A DNA stretch of 32,422 bases from a virus. Both the position numbers and the translations under genes were made by a program. Numbering within the stretch: position 1 is the first letter of the stretch; every line of letters starts with the position of its first letter. The notes beneath the pieces are model-generated. The model was not told the DNA's origin. It saw only the letters and a list, made by a program, of their open reading frames with translations, and searched no databases. This document shows, in pieces, positions 22,193 through 30,620 of the stretch. The stretch covers positions 1 to 32,422 of IMG/VR virus record IMGVR_UViG_3300022858_000100; one strand, 5' to 3'.

Positions 22193-22580
22193 ACTCCTTC
22201 TTATTATAGGAATTCCCCTCATTATTGCATCAACATTGCTTTCCCTATCTATAGCGGCGGCAAATATAGACCTTGATAAATATGACGCATTGCCAACCTG
22301 TAAAAATGACGAGGTTCAATTAGATATGAAGATCAGCTCTATTACAGACCTTCCAACTGACAGGAAATGTTTGGCTGCTGCTGATTATTTAAAGGTCAAA
22401 ACAAAATTAAAGACCGACAGGGCTACGAATCTAAAAAACAAAGGATATGAATTTGATATAAACGATAGGGATCTTTTGATGGGGATATTAGACTATGAGA
22501 TCAAGAAGAAAGGCGGGATGAGTATACAGGGAGCAACAAAAGAAAAAATAAAAATAGAACTTCTAAAATTACTTGAATAA
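22182..22580 (+). CDS. Secreted small protein (signal peptide)
   Basis: A 132-residue protein with a KNK start, a hydrophobic core (LLLIIGIPLIIASTLLSLSI) and a probable AAA cleavage site around residue 27. The mature part is about 105 residues, charged and helical, with two cysteines (near residues 40 and 63) that could form a disulfide outside the cytoplasm. It overlaps the previous stop by 11 nt. Unrecognised. It belongs to a run of exported or membrane proteins in this region. Confidence 0.6.
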   Translation: MKNKLLLIIGIPLIIASTLLSLSIAAANIDLDKYDALPTCKNDEVQLDMKISSITDLPTDRKCLAAADYLKVKTKLKTDRATNLKNKGYEFDINDRDLLMGILDYEIKKKGGMSIQGATKEKIKIELLKLLE

Positions 22581-22591
22581 CAATTTTCACC

Positions 22592-22771
22592 ATGACTTTT
22601 TTAAAACTGCTGAAAAGCAAAACCTTATGGGCTGGTCTAGCGACTGTCTGTACCGGGTTGGGAATGTATTTTACAGGGGAGCAAGGACTACAGGAATTGG
22701 CTGTATCTGTAATGGGTGTAGTATTTATGATATTAAGATTTATTACCGACAAGCCTTTAAACGAAAAATAA
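22592..22771 (+). CDS. Holin-like small membrane protein
   Basis: A 59-residue protein too short for many gene finders. The pattern LLKSKTLWAGLATVCTG, then GEQGLQELAVSVMGVVFMILRFITDKPL gives two short membrane helices. The KSKTxWAGL start and the RFIT-x-KPL end are typical of small phage membrane proteins annotated as holins. It would permeabilise the membrane to release the peptidases at 113-1405, which is inferred. TAAC lies 10 nt before the ATG. Confidence 0.65.
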   Translation: MTFLKLLKSKTLWAGLATVCTGLGMYFTGEQGLQELAVSVMGVVFMILRFITDKPLNEK

Positions 22772-22774
22772 TAT

Positions 22775-22969
22775 ATGGATAATTTTGTTGAATTTGCAAA
22801 GTACGGGTTGGCTGGGGTTTGTGTCCTTTTGATAGGAGTCATAGTTTACATTTTCAAACTATGGTACAAGACTGTTGCCAACCATATACACCACAACACC
22901 GAGGCTTTCCACGACATGAAAGATGTTATGCTAAGTCTGCGAGAAATTATAAAAGAACGATTAAAATAA
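22775..22969 (+). CDS. Small membrane protein, possible holin partner
   Basis: A 64-residue protein with one membrane helix (about residues 10-30, YGLAGVCVLLIGVIVYIFKLW) and an amphipathic helical C-terminus (VMLSLREIIKERLK) with an HIHHNTEAFHDM stretch. It starts 3 nt after the holin-like gene, so the two are coupled, and it could modulate it (antiholin). It lies just before the head-tail connector genes. Function inferred only from size, topology and neighbour. Confidence 0.55.
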   Translation: MDNFVEFAKYGLAGVCVLLIGVIVYIFKLWYKTVANHIHHNTEAFHDMKDVMLSLREIIKERLK

Positions 22970-22975
22970 ATTATT

Positions 22976-23542
22976 ATGCCATTCACAACTAGCGCAAAAG
23001 TAAAAATTCACATGGTTATTTCTGGGTCGACCTTCGATACATTGATTGCTCAACTTATTACTCAAGTTGACGATCTTATCTCAAAGCGGACGAATGTGCC
23101 AACCGGCGCGACTGCTCCGGCGATTACAGACGAGATAGTCGACAGCGATGGAAATACAAGAATCAAAGTCAAGAACCACCCGATCGCGTCTATAGTAAAA
23201 ATTGAGAGAAGAAGTGGGATAAACAATGAATGGGAAGAATATCCGGACGAAACCCATGCCGACGTTGAATTTGAGGATGATGTTATTTTCCCTCTATACG
23301 TTGTCTCTGGAAAAGGCGAAAGAAAAATCCAACTGGAATACACCGCCGGATATGCAACAGCCGCAGTCCCGGACGACTTATGCCTTGCCGCGACTTTACT
23401 TGTTTGCCACCTGTTCAACAACAGGAACACAATCGGAAACGATAGTGTCAACGTGCTGGGGTTATCGCAAACAATGGCAAAAGACGAATACCATTATGTT
23501 AAAAGCATTTTAGATAAATATAAACTAGTTTATGCACTTTAA
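22976..23542 (+). CDS. Head-tail connector (gp6-like adaptor)
   Basis: A 188-residue connector. The C-terminal YTAGYATAAVPDDLCLAATLL, read in parts, is the typical ending of HK97 gp6/SPP1 gp15-type adaptors (YtaGya...vPddL..A) that bind below the portal. The N-terminal helical part (STFDTLIAQLITQVDDLISKRT) also fits that family. Its stop region overlaps the next gene by 11 nt. Confidence 0.8.
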   Translation: MPFTTSAKVKIHMVISGSTFDTLIAQLITQVDDLISKRTNVPTGATAPAITDEIVDSDGNTRIKVKNHPIASIVKIERRSGINNEWEEYPDETHADVEFEDDVIFPLYVVSGKGERKIQLEYTAGYATAAVPDDLCLAATLLVCHLFNNRNTIGNDSVNVLGLSQTMAKDEYHYVKSILDKYKLVYAL

Positions 23543-23837
23543 TTGCTCATTCGATACATACAAGAGAGAAACAAGCGGCTCAAAGCGGCAACATTCGACT
23601 ACAAAGACAATCACGGGAGGATCGGGCTACTACGAACCAACAGGCGGCGATTTAAGGGCTGTTCTAGGGCTTTCGCTGGCTGTTAAGGCTTATACCCTGC
23701 TCACATACGAAACTGGCATTGATATAGGCGACAAGGTGGTCATAAGCAGCGCGACATATTACGTCGAGTCAATTGAACAGCAAAATGCAGCTCCGACAAT
23801 GTTGAATAGGGCTGTTCTAATAATCAAGGAGTTATGA
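23532..23837 (+). CDS. Head closure/stopper protein (putative)
   Basis: A 101-residue small beta protein. The ending GIDIGDKVVISSATYYVESIEQQ matches the gDkV-x-Y-x-V pattern of head-closure proteins (SPP1 gp16-like). Position between the adaptor and the tail-completion protein supports the role, in which it would seal the DNA channel before tail joining. It overlaps the preceding gene by 11 nt and the next by 4 nt. Confidence 0.7.
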   Translation: MHFNCSFDTYKRETSGSKRQHSTTKTITGGSGYYEPTGGDLRAVLGLSLAVKAYTLLTYETGIDIGDKVVISSATYYVESIEQQNAAPTMLNRAVLIIKEL

Positions 23838-24187
23838 GTATGGGGTCGATTACAATTAGCTCGCCTGGACTTGATAAGTTGGTGAAAAGATTCCCGGTTA
23901 AGATTAAAAAGGTTATGAGGGATTCACTAGATCAGTCTGCGCTTGTAGTCCAAAATAAGGCGAAACAATTAGCGCCGGTACTTACCGGACACTTGAGAAG
24001 GAGTATCACGAGAAGAATTACATCAACAGAAGCGGTAGTCGGGACAGACGTTATCTATGCGGGGGTAAGAGAATTTAAAACGAGAAGCATCCCCGGTGGA
24101 TATTTACGCCCGGCGCTCAGCACTAATAAAAAGAAAATAAAAAAAGTTTTTGAAAAGAACATCCAAAAATTATTAAAATATAAATAA
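23834..24187 (+). CDS. Tail completion protein (HK97 gp10-like)
   Basis: A 117-residue protein. The signature AKQLAPVLTGHLRRSI with the later PGGYLRPAL segment is characteristic of the HK97 gp10 family (aPvdTG-x-Lr-x-Si ... flrPAl). It acts at the head-tail joint. It overlaps both neighbours by 1-4 nt, so it is translationally coupled. Confidence 0.85.
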   Translation: MSMGSITISSPGLDKLVKRFPVKIKKVMRDSLDQSALVVQNKAKQLAPVLTGHLRRSITRRITSTEAVVGTDVIYAGVREFKTRSIPGGYLRPALSTNKKKIKKVFEKNIQKLLKYK

Positions 24188-24624
24188 TGTCATTGGTCAA
24201 TATTAGATCGGCAATAAAAACAATTCTTGATAGCATAAAAGCTGCCAACAATGTCACTACTGTCTACGATTACCCTGTCACGAACGTCGCGGAAACCCCG
24301 ACAATAGTGCTTTTGGATACGGAAGGCGAAGAAGACTACGCCAATACAGCGCAAAATCAATCGACACTCCATTGGACTGTAAGAATAATTGTTGAGAAAA
24401 GGGAAACTCAAGCGCAAGATTCAACACAGGTTTCGACTCTTTTGGCTATTACTGACGCGGTGATGGTTGAATTGAGGAAAAAAACAAATCATTCCCTAGG
24501 TTGTACGGCTCACTCTTTTATAATAGAAGAAATCACCCCAACAGAAGCGTCGATGCAGGGAGATGTCCCCGTTTTCTTCAAGGAAATCAGACTAATTACG
24601 CAATCATTTAAAACAATCGTGTAA
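24187..24624 (+). CDS. Tail terminator protein
   Basis: A 145-residue protein. Its alpha/beta pattern (IRSAIKTILDSI, TPTIVLLDTEGEEDY, LHWTVRIIVEKRE, then DAVMVELRKK) matches phage tail-terminator folds (lambda gpU-type) that cap the tail tube. It starts on the last base of the previous stop, within the connector cluster. Sequence similarity is weak, so the call relies on position and secondary structure. Confidence 0.65.
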   Translation: MSLVNIRSAIKTILDSIKAANNVTTVYDYPVTNVAETPTIVLLDTEGEEDYANTAQNQSTLHWTVRIIVEKRETQAQDSTQVSTLLAITDAVMVELRKKTNHSLGCTAHSFIIEEITPTEASMQGDVPVFFKEIRLITQSFKTIV

Positions 24625-24636
24625 AACTGTTATAAT
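24608..24636 (+). promoter_or_regulatory. Promoter-like site before the tail genes
   Basis: A perfect TATAAT (24631-24636) with a weak TTAAAA -35 (24608-24613) at 17-nt spacing. The -10 ends 24 nt before the next ATG, giving a short leader. Confidence 0.45.
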
Positions 24637-24660
24637 GTAGGCGCAAATAACCACAAAACA

Positions 24661-24876
24661 ATGCAATGTATTATCATCAAAAAGACCGTAGAAGTGCCGA
24701 ATTGTCCGCTTTTCAAGGAGGGGCAAAAGGTAAGAATTAAAGACGACCTAGCTGATGTTTTAGTTAGTAGGGGGCTTGCGGTCTATGATCGCGCAGAAAA
24801 ACAAGTCACCGAGAAAGCAAAGAAAGCAATCAAGGTAAGAAAGGAAGAAGCGGTTGCAAAATCATCAAGAAAATAA
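24661..24876 (+). CDS. Small hypothetical tail-region protein
   Basis: A 71-residue protein. The first half is a small beta motif (FKEGQKVRIKDDLADVLVSRGLAVY), a pattern found in many short phage proteins near head-tail genes. The second half is basic and lysine-rich. It starts with TAAC 9 nt upstream and a promoter-like site before it. Function unknown. Confidence 0.6.
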   Translation: MQCIIIKKTVEVPNCPLFKEGQKVRIKDDLADVLVSRGLAVYDRAEKQVTEKAKKAIKVRKEEAVAKSSRK

Positions 24877-24893
24877 TCATAACCATATAAAAA

Positions 24894-26309
24894 ATGAGTG
24901 AATTATACACCCGCAGGGGGTCGCTATCTTTAATCAAAGAAGCGGCAATCAATACGCCTCTAACTCCGACAACTTTTATTCCTTTTAACGACGAGAACAT
25001 TGTCACCGAATTTCCCTATATTCCGGTTGTCCCGGTTTCAGGGAATAGAGCGATGAATTTGAGGACTGTCGCGGGGGCTATCCCTGCGCCGATCGGCACG
25101 ATAAATTTAAATATTGAACCTAAAACCTTCCCGCACTTTTTACTCGGGATTCTTGGTGGACTTACTTCTGGTCAATATATGCCTATTACTGGCGAATCCG
25201 GGGCTTTCACAGTAGGGTCGACTGTTTCAGGAGTATCATCAAGTAAATCGGCAACAGTTGTCGCGGATATAAACGGAGAATTCCTGCTTGTTTCTGGTGC
25301 TACTGGGGATTTCACAGATGGGGAAGCTTTGCAGGAATCGGCAGGAGGAACACAAACGGCAACTTTGACAGAATTTGACGCGACTGTATTTGCTCATATT
25401 GGAAGTCTACCCGCAGAGATAGGAACGGGAGAAACATTCTCACTACAAGTCAACTATGCGGAATCTGCAATTAGATATTTTGGTGTTCGGTTTACAGGAC
25501 TCGATGCAATAGGACAGGCTGACAATGTTCTAACAGCCGGGGTCGGAGTTATGGCTCAAGGCATGTTTAGGCAAGCGAAAGTCACGGCTATTACTGCGGG
25601 CGGCGCGGGAGCAAAAACCATCTCCCTAGATCAATCGCTTGGACTTGTAGCGGCTGACTCAATCAAACTTTACAGACCAGGGACGGGATTCTTAGACTTT
25701 AGCGCATCAAGTACAAAGACACATACTGTTGCGACTGTAGCCTCTGCAAAATCTATCACAGTTACAAATCTTGAAACCGCAACTGCTGTCGGAGACTTGA
25801 TACTTCTCGCCCCACAAACAGCAAGCTACACGCTCGCGAATGAATTTGCATGGATAGGTGGATCGGAAGTAACGATCGGCGCTGATATAGACAACCTAGC
25901 TTCTGAAAAAGTCGAAGACTTTACTATCTCGATTCTTAATGAGTACGAATCAAGACATTCTGCACAAGGCGCGGACTTTCAGGATCGCTTCCCATCTGCA
26001 ATTTTACAAAAAGGTTGCACCGGGGCAGGGTCTTTCAAGATGCACTACACGGACGAGGATTTTGTAAAAATTCTTAGACTCAATACGGCGCAAGGGCTTG
26101 AGTTGAGAGTAATTGGTTGCCAGATAGGATCAACAGGGATTGAATACGAGGTGAGAGTCTACTTGCCAGAAGTGCAGCTCGACAACTTCGACACAAGCCT
26201 TTCTGTTGATGCACTTGTAGATCAAGACATTCCTTTTACTCACTTTTACAATAGCTCTCAAGGGTATCAGTCGAGGGTTGTTGTGATAAATGATATTGCT
26301 TCTTACTAA
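24894..26309 (+). CDS. Major tail (tube) protein
   Basis: A 471-residue structural protein, larger than typical tube proteins. The N-terminal and C-terminal parts (FPYIPVVPVSGNRAMNLR, SLQVNYAESAIRYFGVRFTG, and the final third) form the likely tube domain. Residues about 95-160 (TVSGVSSSKSATVV...GDFTDGEALQES) look like an inserted surface beta domain. The position between tail terminator and tail chaperone is diagnostic. TAAC is 10 nt upstream. Confidence 0.75.
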   Translation: MSELYTRRGSLSLIKEAAINTPLTPTTFIPFNDENIVTEFPYIPVVPVSGNRAMNLRTVAGAIPAPIGTINLNIEPKTFPHFLLGILGGLTSGQYMPITGESGAFTVGSTVSGVSSSKSATVVADINGEFLLVSGATGDFTDGEALQESAGGTQTATLTEFDATVFAHIGSLPAEIGTGETFSLQVNYAESAIRYFGVRFTGLDAIGQADNVLTAGVGVMAQGMFRQAKVTAITAGGAGAKTISLDQSLGLVAADSIKLYRPGTGFLDFSASSTKTHTVATVASAKSITVTNLETATAVGDLILLAPQTASYTLANEFAWIGGSEVTIGADIDNLASEKVEDFTISILNEYESRHSAQGADFQDRFPSAILQKGCTGAGSFKMHYTDEDFVKILRLNTAQGLELRVIGCQIGSTGIEYEVRVYLPEVQLDNFDTSLSVDALVDQDIPFTHFYNSSQGYQSRVVVINDIASY

Positions 26310-26329
26310 TAAATTAACAAAAAAATCGC

Positions 26330-26713
26330 ATGGCTAAAAACAGATTCATAAATAACGAGGTTAAAAAAATAGATATAGGGGATGGAGATTGGATCAAGGT
26401 TAAGAATGGATTGAGTTTCGACGACTATCAAAAGGTGATGAAAAACGCTGATATGTCGCAAATGAAGAAGTTGAAGGAGGACGCAGAGGGAGCGGAGGGC
26501 GCAATGAATTTTAGTAACTTCGACATTGCAATTCCACTATTGAAGGCTGCTTTAACAGATTGGAGCTTTACGGATAAAGACGGGAAAAAGATAGATTGTA
26601 CTCACGAGAATATTGATAAATTGACACCGAGGAATGTACTTGAGTTGCTGGAATTTGTTTCTGATCTTATCCACCTTGACGACATAGTTGAAAAAAAAAG
26701 CTCGCAATCCTAG
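26330..26713 (+). CDS. Tail assembly chaperone (gpG-like)
   Basis: A 127-residue protein before the tape measure, equivalent to lambda gpG. It starts with the AAAAAAATCGCATG leader plus TAAC 11 nt upstream. Near its 3' end it carries nine A (26691-26699), giving the slippery heptamer A AAA AAA in frame. Most ribosomes would stop at the TAG at 26711-26713, and some would shift -1 to make the longer GT form. The product helps tail tube assembly around the tape measure and is not in the virion. Confidence 0.8.
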   Translation: MAKNRFINNEVKKIDIGDGDWIKVKNGLSFDDYQKVMKNADMSQMKKLKEDAEGAEGAMNFSNFDIAIPLLKAALTDWSFTDKDGKKIDCTHENIDKLTPRNVLELLEFVSDLIHLDDIVEKKSSQS

Positions 26714-26883
26714 AAGCCAACCTATCAAAAGGACATAAGAGAAAAGGAGCGGAGGATGAATTGATGGATTATGCGATGTCGATAGACTTTGGTCTTGATT
26801 GGAAAAGGAACGACTGGCGAAGGATGCGAACTTTTATCAATATAAAATCACTAATAAATAGCAATGACAATCGAAAAGGTTAA
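26698..26883 (+). CDS. Tail chaperone frameshift extension (gpT-like part of gpGT)
   Basis: After a -1 shift at the A9 run, the frame continues KLAILEANLSKGHKRKG... DYAMSIDFGLDW... to a TAA at 26881-26883. It adds about 61 residues and makes a 184-residue GT fusion. It has no start codon of its own in a sensible place and overlaps the tape-measure start by 20 nt, as in other siphoviruses. No strong stimulatory hairpin is visible downstream. Confidence 0.8.
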   Translation, partial: KLAILEANLSKGHKRKGAEDELMDYAMSIDFGLDWKRNDWRRMRTFINIKSLINSNDNRKG

Positions 26884-28171
26884 TATAAAGATAAGTGCTA
26901 AGGATGATGCGAGTTCTAAAATTAAAAAGGTCGGCGGTTCTTTGGGAGGACTTAAAACAGCTTTAAAGGGGGTTGCTATTGGGTTTGCAGCAATAAAGAT
27001 CAAGCAGTTTATCACGGAATCAATTGAACTTTACAAGGTACAGGAAAAAGCAGAGGCGAGATTGAAAGCGTCTATAAATAACCTTAAAGACTTAGGGAGT
27101 GGATACGAAAAAACTGATGAGAATATTAAAATTGTCACAGAGGATTTAAAGAAATACGCGGCTGGATTGCAGAAAGTGACGACTTTCGGTGATGAGGCGA
27201 TCATTTCAGCAAGCGCATTGCTTGGGTCTTTTCAGTTGGGCGGGGACGAAATCAAATTGCTCACCCCGGCTTTGTTAGATATGGCGGCGGCTACGGAAAA
27301 AACTACTGGAGCGCAAGCCGATCTTAACGATCTCGCAAATGCTATGGGTAAGGCTATGGCTACGGGGGCAGGAGCATTATCAAGATACGGGGTTGTTTTA
27401 ACTGATACTCAAGCGGAATTATTCAATACAGCCGAGGGAATGGAAAAGACTGCTTTGTTAGCTCAAATTCTTGCTGATAACTTTGGGGGTGCAGCCGAGG
27501 AGCTTGCAAGTACAACGGCAGGGCAACTTGAACAAGCAGCGAATCAATGGGGTGACTTTAAAGAGAAGGTGGGGGCTATTTTAGCACCATTACTTTTAAA
27601 GGTTGCAACTGGTTTATTGTGGATGGTTACTGAATTTCAAAAGGGCGTGAAAATAATAATGGATGCTTGGGACGCGATGTGGGTCTGGGTATTTACGACT
27701 TACTATAGCTGGAAAGAATCAATTATAAATAGTTGGAATGGATTCTGGACTGCGCTTGGAGATTGGGCGAAAGTGGTTATTGATTTGATAAGGGGTTGGA
27801 TTGATTCAATCATAGAGGCTTTTAATAGATTGATCGCGAAAGCACACGAAGCCGTTGACGCTTTACCGGGTGCAAGCATAGCTCAATCTATAGGCAAATT
27901 CTTCGATTTGGGGCAATATCTTGCAGAAGGTGGTATTGTAAAGCCTTTGTACGCAGCAAATGGGGCTTTTGTGCCTAGAGGAACGGATACAGTCCCAGCG
28001 ATGCTTACTCCTGGCGAGGTTGTTTTGAATGCAGGGCAGCAAAAGGGGCTTATGGGTAAGATGGGTGGCGTGACTATAAATATTACAGGTACATTTTTAA
28101 GTGAAGGCGTGGCAGAGGAGGTGGGAGATATGATTGTTCGCAAATTACAATTATCAACTAAGGTCGTTTAA
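26864..28171 (+). CDS. Tape measure protein (short)
   Basis: A 435-residue tape measure. The N-terminus is helical (KVNIKISAKDDASSKIKKVGG), then come Ala/Gly-rich helices, hydrophobic segments near residues 236-256 and a Trp-rich region (WDAMWVWVFTTYYSW). It ends with FVPRGTDTVPAMLTPGEVV, the common C-terminal motif of these proteins. At the usual 0.15 nm per residue the tail would be about 65 nm, which is short. It overlaps the chaperone GT end and is followed by the distal tail gene after 1 nt. Confidence 0.85.
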   Translation: MTIEKVNIKISAKDDASSKIKKVGGSLGGLKTALKGVAIGFAAIKIKQFITESIELYKVQEKAEARLKASINNLKDLGSGYEKTDENIKIVTEDLKKYAAGLQKVTTFGDEAIISASALLGSFQLGGDEIKLLTPALLDMAAATEKTTGAQADLNDLANAMGKAMATGAGALSRYGVVLTDTQAELFNTAEGMEKTALLAQILADNFGGAAEELASTTAGQLEQAANQWGDFKEKVGAILAPLLLKVATGLLWMVTEFQKGVKIIMDAWDAMWVWVFTTYYSWKESIINSWNGFWTALGDWAKVVIDLIRGWIDSIIEAFNRLIAKAHEAVDALPGASIAQSIGKFFDLGQYLAEGGIVKPLYAANGAFVPRGTDTVPAMLTPGEVVLNAGQQKGLMGKMGGVTINITGTFLSEGVAEEVGDMIVRKLQLSTKVV

Positions 28172-28172
28172 A

Positions 28173-30590
28173 ATGCTTTGGCTATATATAAATGATTCAG
28201 ACCGCACAGGTGATCTGATAAGGGATAAACTAAAAATACAGAATCAGATACAACAACGTGCTGATTCATGCGATTTTACATTGTTTCAAGGGGCGAAGCC
28301 TTCGGAGAATCAAGATGTGCAGCTTTTTGTTGGGGATACTATTGCAAGCGCAGTCGGGGCGACCATGACTTTGAACGGAAATTTTCAATCGAGCATAGGT
28401 CAATTCTATGCTGGGCAAAGATTGTTTATAAGGATAGGCGACGCTGATGAGGAAGTTGTCACCATTTTGTCTTACGATGAAGTTACTTTGACTCTTGTTT
28501 TGACCGCCGCGCCTTCTGGGGCTGTAGCTGCTGACGACAAGATCGGATTCTTATTATTCGGTGGAGTAGTTAGTCGGGTTGCAGATAAAAACATCCATGT
28601 TCTCACGAACATTGAATACAATATTGAATGCGTTGATTATACGAAAATATTCGATCGCAAACTAATTTCTGATACCTGGGAGGATAGAACCGCACGATAT
28701 ATTATAAATGATTTTTGCAATTCGGATATAAACCACAACAAGACTATTGACTCGATGAACTATGACGACAACGCGGCGATTCAAGCTGAATGGGTAGAGG
28801 GTGGCGATGGTGATAATCCAACGATAGATTCAACTAATTATTGGGAAGGGACTACTAGCGGGGATTTTGGCTGGACTTTCGGGGGAGGCTCGGCAACCTT
28901 CACAGCAAGCCCTACCTCGAGCGATGTATCTTTCTGGACTGGTGCAGCTTCCGGATCACCAACAAAGGGACTTTTCGGGTTTTGGTATAAATGTACTGAC
29001 TATACAAAGGTGACAAATTTCAAGGTTCGGATCGGGTCTGGAGCGGGCGATTATGCAGAGGCGACTATAACCCCGACTTCAAACGATGCTACTTTTTACG
29101 AAATGGATTTAAACGACGCTACTATTGCCGGTACTCCTGTTTGGACTGCTTGCGATTACCTGTCAATCATAATAACGGAAACAGCCGACAGCGCGATATT
29201 GTTCGATGGATTTAGAATATTACAAGATGATTACCTTAAGCATTACCCCCATGTTTCGGAAACCCCGGAGCTTGACGACTTCAGAAGTCCGGCGTTAAAA
29301 CCGACAAAGTTGATGCAATTGCTAGCAAAAACTTTTTCGTATGTTTGGTATATTGATTATGAGAGGTATATACATTTTGTACCTATTGAAACAGACGATT
29401 CACCTTTTGCACTTACAGATTCATCAAACAACTTCTTTGATCTGCGAATAGAGGTTGATCAAAGCCAGCTCGGGAATAGGATTATAGTGCGCGGTGGGGA
29501 GAAAACATCAGACAGCACCTATTCACAAGCAGAGCCAGGGGATGGTGCGCGTAAGGAGTGGCTACTCAAGAATAAATTCAAAAACCTTGTTGTAAAGATT
29601 GATGATCAATCTGATACTCACGCGGCGGCGGTTGCTACTACAACGACAAATATAAAAATAGTAGGACATAATCTCTCGACTGGCGACTATATCCAAAATC
29701 AAACGAGAAACAATGAGATTAGAGTAATTACTAGGATTGATGCCGACAATTTTACAGTTGAAACAATAGCGGCTCAAACGAACGGGGACACGATAACTTT
29801 CTTCACAGTTGCGAAGGGGGTGGGTATAGAGGGGCTTGTCGACGAAACGGCAGTTGGTATTGATTATGTCTATAATTCAAACGAAAAGTCTGTGCGCGCA
29901 ACTGCAAGCGAAGGGATGTTGAACCCTGGGGACGGAATTCTTTTTACTTATAGTGAGAGAGTCCCTATACAAATCAGGTATTCGAATAGTGCGAGCATAG
30001 CGGCGTTAAAAGCCCTCGGTATTGGTGATGGGATATTCGATCTTGACCCATATACAGACAGAAACATCCAGGATATAGGGACGGCTTTGGCAATAGCCGA
30101 GGCGAAGGTTAAGGAATACAGCAATGCAATTATATCCGGGAGCTTCACTACAGACCATTTTGGATTAAGGGCGGGGCAGCTTCTTACAATTACAGATTCA
30201 AATAGAGGTATTGATGAAACTTATGTAATACAGAAAGTTAAGCTAAGGCAAAAATCCGGGGAGTTTGCATCTTATTTCGTATATGATGTTTGGTTTGGGA
30301 CAACCCTGTTTGGAATCATTGAATTTTATCAAAAGCTTTTATCAACACAGGATTTGATCGAGCAGAATACCGACGACATAGTCGAAACCTATGTCGATGC
30401 GCAGGAAACAGTTGAAAGCGCTGACGTAAATATTGTGCAAAAGGAGGGCGATGAGAACGCGAAGAATACAGAGACAGTCGAATCGAGTGACGTAAACCAG
30501 GCGGTTGATTGGGCGGCGGGTGATTGGAAATTTGAAGCTTCTGTCGGTCAAACCTTAGAAAGTCGTTTTGACTTAGCGGGTTTCGCTTAA
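28173..30590 (+). CDS. Distal tail/baseplate hub protein with inserted jelly-roll domain
   Basis: An 805-residue tail-tip protein. The start is the ATG right after the tape-measure stop (an in-frame extension from 28134 lies inside that gene). The first 180 residues and residues about 350-600 resemble the beta-rich tail-hub proteins found after the tape measure. Residues about 190-350 (Trp- and Thr/Ser-rich, FGWTFGGGSATFTAS) look like an inserted carbohydrate-binding-type jelly roll, which could contact the host surface. The C-terminal part (DLIEQNTDDIVETYVDAQ) is helical, then beta. Confidence 0.65.
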   Translation: MLWLYINDSDRTGDLIRDKLKIQNQIQQRADSCDFTLFQGAKPSENQDVQLFVGDTIASAVGATMTLNGNFQSSIGQFYAGQRLFIRIGDADEEVVTILSYDEVTLTLVLTAAPSGAVAADDKIGFLLFGGVVSRVADKNIHVLTNIEYNIECVDYTKIFDRKLISDTWEDRTARYIINDFCNSDINHNKTIDSMNYDDNAAIQAEWVEGGDGDNPTIDSTNYWEGTTSGDFGWTFGGGSATFTASPTSSDVSFWTGAASGSPTKGLFGFWYKCTDYTKVTNFKVRIGSGAGDYAEATITPTSNDATFYEMDLNDATIAGTPVWTACDYLSIIITETADSAILFDGFRILQDDYLKHYPHVSETPELDDFRSPALKPTKLMQLLAKTFSYVWYIDYERYIHFVPIETDDSPFALTDSSNNFFDLRIEVDQSQLGNRIIVRGGEKTSDSTYSQAEPGDGARKEWLLKNKFKNLVVKIDDQSDTHAAAVATTTTNIKIVGHNLSTGDYIQNQTRNNEIRVITRIDADNFTVETIAAQTNGDTITFFTVAKGVGIEGLVDETAVGIDYVYNSNEKSVRATASEGMLNPGDGILFTYSERVPIQIRYSNSASIAALKALGIGDGIFDLDPYTDRNIQDIGTALAIAEAKVKEYSNAIISGSFTTDHFGLRAGQLLTITDSNRGIDETYVIQKVKLRQKSGEFASYFVYDVWFGTTLFGIIEFYQKLLSTQDLIEQNTDDIVETYVDAQETVESADVNIVQKEGDENAKNTETVESSDVNQAVDWAAGDWKFEASVGQTLESRFDLAGFA

Positions 30591-30595
30591 AATGA

Positions 30596-30601
30596 TATAA
30601 T
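30596..30601 (+). promoter_or_regulatory. Extended -10 promoter-like site before the fibre genes
   Basis: A perfect TATAAT preceded by TGA (TGATATAAT). The -10 ends 20 nt before the next ATG. A TTGACT exists at 30568-30573 but at a 22-nt spacing, too far for a normal -35. It may drive the fibre and lysis genes. Confidence 0.4.
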
Positions 30602-30620
30602 ACATTCGTAACAAAACAAT

